A stretch of 64,000 nt of DNA, from assembly GCF_025399195.1 (NCBI RefSeq), contig NW_026252099.1, positions 186,001 to 250,000 of the forward strand. The letters run 5' to 3'. Made by a program: the position numbers and the translations under genes. Position 1 is the stretch's first letter, and each line of letters opens with the position of its first letter. Source of the DNA: Umbelopsis ramanniana AG (taxonomy: Eukaryota; Mucoromycota; Umbelopsidomycetes; Umbelopsidales; Umbelopsidaceae). The notes below the pieces were generated by a model, which saw only the letters and a program-made list of their open reading frames with translations, was not told the DNA's origin and made no database searches. This document shows positions 34,859 to 45,311 of the stretch, piece by piece.

Positions 34859-35547
34859 GGTAATTTGTATGCTATTAAAACACAAGGAGCCTTCGCTTTG
34901 AGTTGATCGCTGAGGTGAAACACCTTTTGCTGTGAAAAGTAACGAATTGATATTTGTTGACTTTTGTCAGTAAGATGCACCATGAAGTTAAAAGTCCCTC
35001 ATAAGCTCGTTCGAATGCTGTAGCGTACTTGATATCATTGGATGTTGCAGAATCAAAGCTTCTACTCGGTAGCTCATTATCATGCAGTGGATATGATTGT
35101 TTGGTTTGATTTCGTTATATTGATAGTTTGTCCTTAGCATAAGGCTAGCGACACTATCAATTTTTGTCAGCTTTGAAGAGATCATTAGGTACTTCATGCT
35201 ACCAAATGATGGTTTTAACTAAAGGTCTTACAGCTATGTTGACTTCTTCATTCTATCTTGATTGTCTACTTTTGCTTCCTTCCAAATCAATAAAAAGATG
35301 CACTTGACATAAAAGTAGGCTTCGCTGCAGCACGCGATGTCAATGCAATAGAAATTTACAGAAAAAAGATAAGCGAAAGCTTCTTATGCGTCTACTTGCT
35401 TATATTCAGAAAGAAGATTCTCTACAGCCAACGTGCACAGCGTTTAAACTTAAGGTTTTTAATAATTTTACTGCCCTGGCCGCCCACAATTTATTTTTTT
35501 CAAAATTCTCATATAACTTTATCCGCTCTTGCCCATCGACTTACGCC
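34859..35547. other. Divergent promoter region
   Basis: About 690 nt between the DCP1 start (minus) and the lyase start (plus). AT-rich, no RNA gene seen. An upstream in-frame Met at 35386 would extend the plus-strand ORF but gives an unlikely basic leader, so 35548 is preferred. Confidence 0.4.
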
Positions 35548-36802
35548 ATGGCTAACTTTTGGCCGCAAGCATTGCGACATCGAAAGTACAGAACAGCTCT
35601 AGGCGCTGTATTCATATTTTGTTTGACGGCCTTTTTCTTTCTTGGGGCACCCACATTCGGACCTAGCGCACAAAATCGCATAGATGTGTCTCCTCAAGCA
35701 TGCACAACTGCTGTCACCGCAAATAATGATATTCTTCCCTTCGCCGCTTGCCATATCAATAAAAAGGTACCAAAAGTATCCCGCTTATTTTTCTCGGTAC
35801 AATCGCTCACTCCCAATTATTTTTCCATGTCTGTAGACTTGGGCTCCTCAATCCTTCGTTTATGGATTTGGTGGACAGAATGTCCTGTATCCAGCTAAAG
35901 AAAGGATTTCTCCTATCGAACACCCAGTGATGAGAGTCGAATACCCCAAGAACTCGATCAATCCACTCTCAGGAAGAGTCGGAGGTGTTGGATGGTTCAC
36001 ACACGATGATACACCCAACATGGAGCTGTACTTTCAATACGATGTGATGTTTGAGAAAGGGTTCCAGTGGGTCAAAGGCGGAAAGTTGCCAGGCATCTAC
36101 GGTGGTCGCACCGAGTGTTCAGGTAGGTTTTGCAAATATCCGTAGATGCAGGTGATGGGATGCACAAATTAATTCTTTTTCATTAGGTGGCAGTGCAGCT
36201 TTGGATTGCTTTTCCATCCGGTATGAGTCTACTTTTTGACTGACTATGTCGATTTGCATGTTGGAAATGCGGATGTAAGCACCTTGTTGGCTTCATTGCT
36301 TACATACTCTTTTATTTCCAGACTCATGTGGAGAAAGGATGGTGATGGCGAGGCGTACTTATATGTTCCCAAAAGTGAACAAGATGACAGTATCTCCACC
36401 ATTCCTCCGAAAACCGAGATCAATCAAAAGTATGGCATATCGGCAGGCAGAGGAGCGTTTAAGTTTACAGACGGTCAATGGGACACTGTAGGGATGTATG
36501 TCAAATTGAACGACATTGGTCAGCGTAACGGAGTCTTCAAAATTTGGATAAATCAGAAGCTTGCCATTCAATTTGACAAAGTTGTTTGGAGAACCAAGGA
36601 CATCTCTATTGATGGCGTACAATTTGAAACCTTCTTTGGTAAGTTTCAGTGATGCGTTCTACATATGTGTTGAAAATAGAGTGCTTATGTCTATTCCCAA
36701 AAAAAAGGTGGTAGTCGCCCTGGTTTCGAGGCTGCCGAGCAATCATTCACGTACTTTAGAAACGTCTTCTATGACCAAACCCCTCCATCTTCCCTCTTAT
36801 AG
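35548..36802 (+). CDS. Polysaccharide lyase family 14-like protein, membrane-anchored or secreted
   Basis: About 320 aa in four exons. Start MANFWPQALRHRKYRTALGA, followed by a hydrophobic segment AVFIFCLTAFFFLGAP that is a signal anchor or uncleaved signal peptide. The catalytic domain is a beta-jelly roll of the PL14 alginate/glucuronan lyase type: FEKGFQWVKGGKLPGIYGGR, CSGG, FSIRLMWRKDGDGEAYLYVP, YGISAGRGAFKFTDGQWDTV, MYVKLNDIGQRNGVFKIWIN and FETFFGGSRPGF. These blocks are the family's conserved strands and include the basic and Tyr residues of the substrate cleft. PL14 enzymes cleave uronic-acid polymers; in fungi such as Mucoromycota, whose walls contain glucuronic-acid polymers, remodelling of the own wall is a plausible but unproven role. 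Confidence 0.75.
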
Positions 36803-36955
36803 CAATAACGAATAACCCTCCATGTAATCAAAGTTACTCTTGCCCATTTTTTGTTATTAATACTGTTGTAACAACGAGAAAAAAAAATCTTTGTACAGTG
36901 GTGCGAAAATATTTACGAAAGATTGGTCATATTTCCGCCGTATCTTGAGAATGGT

Positions 36956-37396
36956 TTATTGCTCATTTCTAGGGGCAACGTAGATGCTAGGACGCATTCC
37001 CAACGGGGCTTGTGATGGCCAAGTCATTCGCTGGCTTTCTTCTGATCGAATAACCGAACCTATTGCTGTTTAAAGGGGCAAGTCATTAGCAGAGTTCGTT
37101 ACCTGCATGAAAAAATGAATAAATAGACTGACACATGAAAAATCCAAAGGATGCAGCCGACCCGGCCATGTAAGAACCAAGCATAGAGATAGCGCCTCGC
37201 TGTCCACTTCCGAATCTGTAGTCGAAGCATGTCAGCGCGAACGGTATAAAGGTTGATTATGCCATTTCATTCCACGAAAATGCCGGGGGGTTTACCTCAT
37301 GATATTGACCGTGCCAAAAACAAGACCAACGCAGAGACCAACGGTGCCTCCCATCATGGCACCCATCTTCATCTTGTCAAACGTTGTAGGCTCCAT
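36956..37396 (-). CDS. MGR2: Mitochondrial Mgr2/ROMO1-like protein
   Basis: Three small exons, with the middle one near 37208-37131, encode about 100 aa. Start MEPTTFDKMKMGAMMGGTVG at 37396. Mgr2 (ROMO1 in animals) is a small two-helix protein coupled to the TIM23 import channel. The pattern FDKMKMGAMMGGTVGLCVGL, GTVNIMRFGSGQRGAISMLG and MAGSAASFGFFM follows the family order (FDRVKMGFxMG ... FGxxxxxR ... GxxGTFGxFMxIGxxIR), and the third exon begins SIGSVIRSEES. The tail beyond the second helix (RMTWPSQAPLGMRPSIYVAP) is longer than in ROMO1, as in yeast Mgr2. The gene is tail-to-tail with the PL14 gene, 154 nt apart. Confidence 0.85.
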
Positions 37397-37586
37397 GGAT
37401 TGTGAACTTTTTGTGTTGACGAAACAAGAGAACGTGCGCTAAAAAGGATAGGATAAATTTTCCAAGTCACAGACCAAACGCACCCAGCCAGGCAAGGCGG
37501 GCATAAATCTGCCGTCCACCCAACCCTTTACACCTAATCCCAACCCTCAATGCTCAACCAGCACGCATAATAATTTATATATTTAA

Positions 37587-38524
37587 TGAATCGAGAAAAG
37601 TCCGCAAAGGAAGCTTCTGTATGTACATTTCCGGCTTGGCCAATGCAACTCTGAATTTGGTAGCCTGATTAGATTTTAAACTTTGTCCCACAACAGAGAC
37701 TCTACATTGGTAACCTGGATCCTACCATCGATGAGTAAGTATTCCAACACGCCGCCATTTACAGTATATTATAGTGCTGGTCATCATGACTGATAATTGG
37801 TTTCATTTTTTTTATTCTAGATATGCTCTGGTCAAGCTATTTGAACCTTTTGGAAAGATCACCTTGATGGATTTCTTATTTCATTTTGCTGGCCCAAAGC
37901 GTGGCCAACCCCGAGGTTACTGCTTTTTGGAGTACAGCTCCAAGGAGGTAAATTTATCTTAAGAAACAACTTGCGCATTCTTCAAGAAGACTGACATGTT
38001 CGTGTCTCTCGTTTTTAGGAGGCTCTGAAGGCTATCGATATCATGAATAACAAAATGATTAAAGGCAGGCCCTTAATTGTTTCTTTTGCATTGGCGGTAA
38101 GAACTTTTTAGTCTTATATGGAGTGGATCCCCTTACTCCGCCTCATCCATACTATTACTACTCCAGGCACCCGCCCACGAGGATTCGATGCCTAGAAAGG
38201 GCCAGACATCGAGTTCACAACATCGGCCCAATCTACTGAGTGTAATGAAATCACAAAAGATGGCTAAAGCTAGGTACAGCGCGGTTCGTGGCATACCGCC
38301 ACTTTGTTTCCTTTTTGCTTGCGTACTAAAACAGATTTGGCTTGAGTAGTACGGATGCCAAGATCAAAGCCATCGAGAAAAAACTGGCAGCGTTACAAGG
38401 CTCACAGAAGGTTGAAGAACCATCTGCAGATACTTTGAACCGTGACACAAAGGGTAATTCGCCTCAGGCATTGTCGTCATTGTCAAAAAATAGCAATGTC
38501 AAACAGCGCTATAAACCATACTAA
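37587..38524 (+). CDS. RBM18-like RNA-binding protein
   Basis: Five exons, start MNREKSAKEAS spliced to RLYIGNLDPTIDEYALVKL. One RRM with RNP2 (LYIGNL) and RNP1 (RGYCFLEY), with the inner text EPFGKITLMDFLFHFAGPKR and GQPRGYCF that is peculiar to animal RBM18 (FDFLFHKSG...GQPRGYCF). A C-terminal block STDAKIKAIEKKLAALQ also matches RBM18 (TAKIKAIEAKLK). The protein is about 190 aa, the same as RBM18. RBM18 is poorly characterised; no RNA target is known. Exons are about 37587-37619, 37697-37732, 37821-37948, 38020-38097 and 38166-38524 with one further intron near 38274-38333. Confidence 0.8.
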
Positions 38525-38732
38525 ACATCGTCCATTCATTAAAAGAGCGGGGGTATTCATTCCATTCACTTTGCCTTGGGTCGCACAAATGTGAACCGGG
38601 GAGGAAATAAAACAAAATTAGAACACGACGTAGGGCAGGGGCTGGCTGTTCATTTATATAAGTTGAAAGATCGATCCTTTTTTGAAAAGCCCATTACCTT
38701 TTGTTTGCTTTCTCTTTTTTCAGCCAGCAAAC

Positions 38733-40131
38733 ATGGAGCGCCTATTTGAAAAGTTATGTATGCCTTCGAGCCGAGGGCCCACTCTTAGTGTAGATGAAGC
38801 CAAGAAGCTCAATTTCAATGACTTGTTGTCCAAGGTGAGTTTTGCTTTTTCATCCTCGCGCCGCCCCAAACCTACTGAACGCCTGAATCCGATGCTAGAC
38901 GATGCACTCGGCCAGCTACATAGCCTCGGAGCCGGACTTCCGCAAAGCTATGACCACCGAGTTCAACTCAACCCTTGCTAGCAAATCCAGCAGTCCAAGC
39001 AATACCTTACGGACTGTTGAACAAATGTTTGATGCAGCGACCCAAGTTTGTCACAACTCAAATGACCGAGACGTCGTCAACTGGCTTCGCACAACCGTCC
39101 TTCTCGCCGTGAAGCAAGGTTTTGATGAAGCTGGGGGCTCACCTTCCAAAGCCAAAAGCTCCAGCAGCAGCTCCGCCGTTAAGAGAAAGAGTAAGAAGTA
39201 CGAAGAGGATGGATTCGTTGTGCCTGACGATGCCGACAAAATAGAGCATAACCACCTTGGCGCGTCGGATGACGATTATGAGCCTCCTTCAGATGAGGAT
39301 GATGATGAATATGTACCCACGGATGAGGATGCGGTCGTGCCTGATATCAAGCCCTCCTCACCTAAATCCTCGCCTAAAGGTAAACGAGGAAGTGGCCAAA
39401 AGAGCGCAAAGAAGTCGACGACCAATGTGCCCGAAGATGGTCTCAACCATAGCAAAAAATCTGGAGATGTTTTCCCATCCAAGGATGATTCACAGCGCCA
39501 CGAAAAACAACAGCAAATGCAGAGCTACCATCAAATGTCGTTCCCCAAGGGTAGCTTTATCCAAGCCTACTTCTTCCCGTCGAAGGAAAGTTACTCTGCC
39601 TTTTTGTCTGCCCTTAACTCTGCCCGTTCCACTCTCGATATCTGCGTATTCTCCATTACCGACGACGACACTGCTGACGCTTTGATTGCCGCCAAAAAAC
39701 GCGGCGTTAAAATTCGAATTATTACTGACGATCAACAAGCTGCCATCAAAGGTGCCGATGCTTCAAGACTTCAAAAGGATTATAACATTCCCTACAAGAC
39801 CGATCATACGTAAGGTGTTGGGTGAAATGAATGTGTAAGAGCTAGATATGATAAACTAACTGTTCCATTGTTCGTTCGACCAAAATAGCCAAGGCTACAT
39901 GCATAACAAGTTCGCTATCATCGATCATCAGTTAATGATCAATGGCAGCTTTAACTGGTCTAAAGGGTAAGTGAGGACTATTTTTGGGGACTTTTGCTGA
40001 TGGATGGTGAGACTAAATGAGCGTTGTACAGTGCACGCTTCAAGAACAAGGAAAACATTATCATTACCAACATCAAAAGCTGTATAGATGAATTCGACAA
40101 GGAGTTTAACACTCTGTGGGCAGCCTTTTAA
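38733..40131 (+). CDS. PLD-superfamily phosphodiesterase (PLD6/Zucchini-like)
   Basis: About 400 aa. The N-terminal third has small helices (MERLFEKLCMPSSRGPTLSV; LRTVEQMFDAATQVC) and a long acidic, serine-rich linker with a KRKSKK patch. The C-terminal 150 residues are one PLD domain: FIQAYFFPSKESYSAFLSAL, LDICVFSITDDDTADALIAA, RGVKIRIITDD, then after an intron the single HKD motif HNKFAIIDHQLMINGSFNWS (H, K and D all present, followed by the GSFNWS block). One HKD per chain means a dimer is needed for activity, as in mitochondrial cardiolipin hydrolase PLD6/Zucchini and bacterial Nuc. No N-terminal membrane anchor is seen, unlike PLD6, so location and substrate are open: DNA/RNA end processing or lipid hydrolysis are both possible. 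Confidence 0.75.
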
Positions 40132-40258
40132 GCATGCCTTCCCTGGTGGCTGCTAGATATCCCAATGCCTGTCCTTTATAAAAAATTTGATTGGCTAGCT
40201 GGCAATAAACTTGTATATCCCATTTGGCATTTCCTGTCAGTCCATCTTTCTACACATC

Positions 40259-41375
40259 ATGCCCGAAAAGTATTTGGTGATTGGAGGTAACGGGTTTCTC
40301 GGACGTCACGTTTTAGAACAGATTCGCCTTCGAAAGGATGGCTCGTCAATTGCTGTTTTCGACATTGTTAAGCCAGCGGACGCGCCTGCCGACATTAAAT
40401 TCTTTGTTGGTGATCTTCGAAAGTTTGATGATGTCTTTGCTGCCCTTGACGGTATTACCGCTGTCATTCACACTGCATCCCCACCACACGTGAATAGCAG
40501 CAACCCACCCCGAGACCTCTACTTTTCCATTAATGTCGACGGTACCAAGAACGTGATTGCTGCCTGCAAAGCCAGGGGTATCAAGAAATTGGTTGTCACA
40601 AGCTCAGGCAGTGTTATTTCCACTGGTGAGGCCATGGTCAACGTTGACGAATCCACTCCCTATCCTCCCCAAGCCATCGATGTATACACCGAATCCAAGG
40701 TATGTATCTACGGCATGACATTGGTCGCGATTTGTTTGGGAAAAAAAAAGCTAACTTGGTTTCGCGTTTTTGCAGATTGAATGTGAAAAGGTGGTTCTTG
40801 CAGCCAATGGAGAGGAAGGTCTTACAACTTGCACCATTCGACCCTCTGCCATCTTCGGGCCTGGTGATCGTCAACTCATCCCTGGTATGCTTGAGGTGTG
40901 TCAAAAGGGACAACACAGATTCCAAATTGGTGATAACAGCTCATTGATGGACTTCACGTATGTCGGCAACGTTGCCTATGCCCATGTCCTTGCCGCTGAA
41001 AAGCTGGGCGATGTGAAGTCTGAGGCAGCCGGACAAGCCTTCAATGTCACTAACGGTACCCCTATCCCCTTCTGGGATTTCGCCTCCAAGGTATGGTTCG
41101 AAGCTGGTGACTATATGCCCAACTCCAAAAAGATTGTTCTTCCATATGGCGCAAGCGTGGTCATTGCCTACATCAGCGAAACTATTTACAACATCAAGGC
41201 TATGTTTGTTGACAAGAGCCAGCTCAAAGAGGGACTCTCTCGCTCTCGCATCAAGCAAGCAATGTCGTCCAGATATTTTAATATCTCCAAAGCTAATCGT
41301 ATCCTTGGCTACGAAGCACGCGTTGGGCTTGAAGAAGGCATAAAACTCAGCCTTGCCGCAATCAAGTCCAATTAA
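40259..41375 (+). CDS. ERG26: Sterol-4-alpha-carboxylate 3-dehydrogenase (decarboxylating)
   Basis: Two exons, 40259-40699 and 40776-41375, give 346 aa. Erg26 removes the C-4 carboxyl group with oxidation of the 3-hydroxyl in ergosterol synthesis at the ER. The Rossmann fold begins YLVIGGNGFLGRHVLEQI (GGxGFLG NAD-binding motif) and continues with FFVGDLRKFDDV, VIHTASPPHV, VTSSGSVISTG (catalytic Ser) and VYTESK (YxxxK, cut just at the exon end). RPSAIFGPGDRQLIPGMLEV and DFTYVGNVAYAHVLAAEKL match the family's substrate region. Near the C-terminus, a hydrophobic segment VVIAYISETIYNIKAMF may attach it to membrane. Length is normal. Confidence 0.9.
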
Positions 41376-41669
41376 GACTATATCCCTTTGGCAAATACAG
41401 TAATTAACCATGTTATTTCTCGGCTGCAACCCCGGACTTGCCATTCTATGTATTCATGTCCGTTAGAAGGGGAAAAAGTGATGACGAGCCATTTGAAAAT
41501 TTCTAATAATGCCTTTATGAGAATGATGCACACAGACCACCCAACTAAACGGGTCGTTCTCAGTTTATCCCATCCCACCTCAACTGACCACGACCGGCTT
41601 TTCTATATTAAAAAAAATAAATCTTTTAATCGCTTTCTCTTCTTTCTCTTCTCTATTCAACTTGGTCGG

Positions 41670-43362
41670 ATGCGGTATCATGAGGTAGAAATCGATCGTG
41701 GTAAAGATAGATTTACCATTCGCAATAAGTATCGGTTTGTTCGAAAAATCGGTTCAGGAGCATACGGAACCGTCTGCAGTGTAGTCAATATCTACACAGG
41801 CGATGGTAAGACCTCCATTTTTTTTCCCATTTTTTTTTTTTTCCTTCATGCCGAAATCGTTGAATGTACCCTCAGGCTGATATGCCCTCTGCCAGTCATT
41901 GCCATCAAAAAGGTGCATCACATATTCGACAGGAAACTCACAACCAAGCGATGCTTAAGGGAAATCAAGTTACTTCAACATTTCAACGGCCACCCGAGAA
42001 TCATTGATATCCGAGAGCTGGATATCGTCGATCACACCAATTTTAATGAAATCTATTTGGCTCAGCAGTGCTGTGATACAACCTTGGCCGATGTGATCCA
42101 TTCTTCCCAACCTCTCGAAGAAGTCCATTTTCAATGGTTTCTATACCAAATCCTCACCGGCTTAAAATATATTCACTCTGCCGACGTAAGTGAATAGATC
42201 CGTATGTTCAGATGGGCGTAATGACCTAACGCTGCTTTTTAAAGGTTTTACATCGAGATTTGAAGCCTGGTAAGTTCTTGTAGATGATCAGTGGGGGACA
42301 CGCATCTTGATAGTAAACCCCCCATTTCTACCAGCCAACATACTGGTCAATCAAAATTGCGATATCCGGATATGCGACTTTGGCATGGCACGAGGTCATA
42401 TCGATGACCAAAATTACGAATCATGGAATTTAACCCAATACGTTTCCACACGATGGTATCGGGCGCCGGAAATCATGCTGAGTCGCAACAGTTACAACAA
42501 GTCCAGTAAGCATCTCCTCTGTGAAACGGTATGGGGTTTATTGTCATGACCTAAACCTATTCTCTCCGCTTGCACTACCCTGATTTTACCTGTACACCCT
42601 GCAAAAAAAGTTGATGTTTGGTCTTTGGGCTGTATATTTGGCGAGATGTTGGGACGAAAAGTCCTTTTTAAGGGTTCGGATTACGTCGATCAACTGCATA
42701 AGATTGTTGCTATTCTAGGCCTGCCGCAAGATACCAGTTTTTGGAATACCATGGCATCCCCCACCGTCATTGAATATATTCACAACCTTCGCAGCCCCGA
42801 CGGCAGTCCTCCACCCACTGACCCGGTTGATTTCCAATCCTTATATCCCCAATGTTCAACGAATGGCATCAATATCTTGACGCAAATGCTCCATCTAGAC
42901 CCAGCTAAGCGAATCACCGTCGACCAAGCGCTTAGACATCCGTATCTAGCCGACTTCCGTGACCCTGGAGAAGAATACGACTGTCCTCGGTCATTTGCTT
43001 TTGAGCCGTTCGAGAAAGTCGATTCCATTGACGAGCTTCGCGAGCTCATCGTGAAGGAAGTGCATGCCTTTGAGGCCAATAGAAGTATCAGCAGCATGAG
43101 CACAGGCAGCAGTTACAGTCGGCGGCGGTACACTGGAAGTAGTATTGCCACGCGGCGCTCAACCCAGTTGGCTGAGGCCAATGAACAGGCGGCAGCGTCC
43201 ATCAACGAGAACGCTTCCCTTTTCACCAATCAATCCCATCTGGTCGGTGAGCCAGAAGACATGATAGAATCCGACGGCGAAGAACCACCGCCGCGTCGAA
43301 TCGTCGGCCCTTCGCACGCTGACGTCCATGCTATCGAACGCCAATTGAGCGGAATATGGTAG
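41670..43362 (+). CDS. MAP kinase, Slt2/Mpk1-like, with TQY activation loop
   Basis: About 455 aa in five exons. Kinase motifs are intact: [10 protein letters not shown] (glycine loop), [11 protein letters not shown] (Lys), [11 protein letters not shown] (Glu), [22 protein letters not shown] and [12 protein letters not shown]. The C-lobe text [28 protein letters not shown] and [20 protein letters not shown] resembles the cell-wall-integrity kinase Slt2, as does [19 protein letters not shown] near the docking region. The activation loop reads [10 protein letters not shown] (ACC CAA TAC), so the dual phosphorylation site is TQY rather than the usual TEY. The 100-residue C-terminal tail is Ser/Arg- then acid-rich. 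It could be a divergent paralogue of a canonical Slt2 elsewhere in the genome. Confidence 0.85.
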
Positions 43363-43564
43363 TTTCGAAATGCACAGGCAGACGTTTTTAGGCTGGCTGG
43401 GGTGTGAGGTTTTATTACAGAAAAATAAATTGCTAGGAACGGGAGAGAGGTGGTCTTTTTTCCTCCTTTAATGGCTTATTGGTTTTAGTGGGTTTTTTGT
43501 TGGTTCTTTTCGCAAGTGAGTGAATGCTGAGATAAATCGCGGCAGGGTAACCTCGATAACTAGC

Positions 43565-45017
43565 TTTAATCTTGATGCGGTTGCATGGATGCCATGGCTT
43601 TCAAACGAAGGTCCTCCTGCTAAACAGAGAGAAAATAAATAAATCGCCTTGATTATCTGGGGGATAACGAGATCCGGTCGATGCAACCTACCTCGTTGAG
43701 ATCGGTCGAAGAAGGGTCGTGATGGTGCTTTTCTGATCTTGAGCGCGAAGGAGGGCTACGACGTGGACTAGGTGAGCGAGAGTAGCGACTACGTCTAGGC
43801 TCAGGAGTTCTACTTCGTCGCCGGCTAGATCGATACCTATCGGCGCTATCATCTCGTTTGCGTTCGTATCGGTCTCCACTACCATCCCGCCTGCGCTCAT
43901 ATCGATCTCCACGGTATCGGTCACCTCGGTACGATCTCTCTCGTGATCTTGAGCGTCGTCGTCGGTCATCTCCTCCTCTACCTCTATATGATCTATCATC
44001 CTAGTGCAAACAAGTGATGTTAGAAAAAGAGTCGAAACCATGAAGCTTGAAGTATGCAATCCGTACATCATTTCTGTCACGATCTCCTCTTCCCGTGGTA
44101 TTTCGCTGGTTACGCCTGTCCTCCTCCTCTACATCTCGACGCTTTCGAATATTATCCATAACATCCTTCTGCTGTCGTTTGGCTTCTTCGTCCTTGAGCT
44201 AAGAACATACAAATTATTAGAAATGAATGATTTATAAAAGGTGGGGGTGAACTAAACACTTGCCTGTTGTTGACGAATTTGCTCTTTCTTTGCTTCTAGG
44301 AAACTAGCGGGAATACCACCAACACTTCCTTGCGCACTCAGCAATAGTTTCCACAAGTTCAACAGAAACTCCTGGGTTTTGCCCTCAAAGAAGCCGGTTA
44401 AATTAATTTGCATTTCCTTTGGATCTGGTTTCTACAGGAGGGGTAAATATTGAGGAAATCGATGACGAATTTCACCAGAGATAGCTCTACCTGTGTTTCA
44501 AGAAGACCATAGGTGAAGTCGATTACAACATCGTCTTCGAAGCCGAGTATCTTTGTGATTTCAGTTGCGATCCATGGTTTCAGAACGGTCAAATTCACCT
44601 TTGAAAAGTCGACCTGAGCAACGAAGAGTTTAGAAAAAGGGGTATTGGTATGTAGTCTGTCATGTTGAACTGGGGGGACGGTGGGTGTACTTTTGTCGCT
44701 CTGACATGCACTTGGCTGTCTATGACCACATGTCCGTACCATCGCCAGAACATATGTTCGCTTCGTTGGCAGCCATAACAGTACCCAAATCCCATCAAAA
44801 TGCCTTACCTTTTGGTCGAATTCCGGAGGGAATTTCATAGATTTCATCAACTTCTTCTGCTTGTTGCTGAATCGCGTGTCTTGATCAGCGCTAGTGCCCT
44901 GGAACAGTGGATGGTGCATCAGTACAGATATAACATCACTGTGGAGAAGGAGAAAGGAGCGTGCAGCACAAGCAATGGAAGCTGACAACATACTTTGAAG
45001 AATCCTGCATCACCCAT
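43565..45017 (-). CDS. SRRM1-like splicing coactivator with PWI domain
   Basis: Seven or so exons, start MGDAGFFK at 45017 spliced to GTSADQDTRFSNKQKKLMKS. The PWI nucleic-acid-binding fold runs through VDFSKVNLTVLKPWIATEIT, ILGFEDDVVIDFTYGLLETQ, MQINLTGFFEGKTQEFLLNL and LLLSAQGSVGGIPASFLEAK; almost every block has a direct match in human SRRM1 (SRm160). After it comes a charged helix KKEQIRQQQ ... EEAKRQQKDVMDNIRKRR, then an RS/RD-rich region with RSRSRERSYRGDRYRGDRYE repeats and a proline-serine stretch SRSPSPRRSPPSRSRS. The end is KAMASMQPHQD. SRRM1 links splicing to exon junctions and mRNA export. The RS region is shorter than in animals, giving a total of about 320 aa. Confidence 0.9.
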
Positions 45018-45311
45018 GTTGAATGATACTGTAGATCTTTTTCAAATGGAATGGACGGAGTATCACTTTCGACCAGACAAAGCGAAAAAATGGAGAATTG
45101 ACAAGTCCGTGACTGCCATACTTCCCCAGTGGTAAGCCAATTTCACCCAGTCATTGTATGTGGATTCTTTTAAAAACAAAAGGTAATATTATTTGGAGGA
45201 ATTGATCTCTTTGGCAAAGAAGTGTGAAACGAAGAAAATAAAAATCAAATTATTCAGAAGACATGTGGTTTTTTTTTTTGGAGGAGGTGTAATGGGTTTA
45301 CACAGATACGT

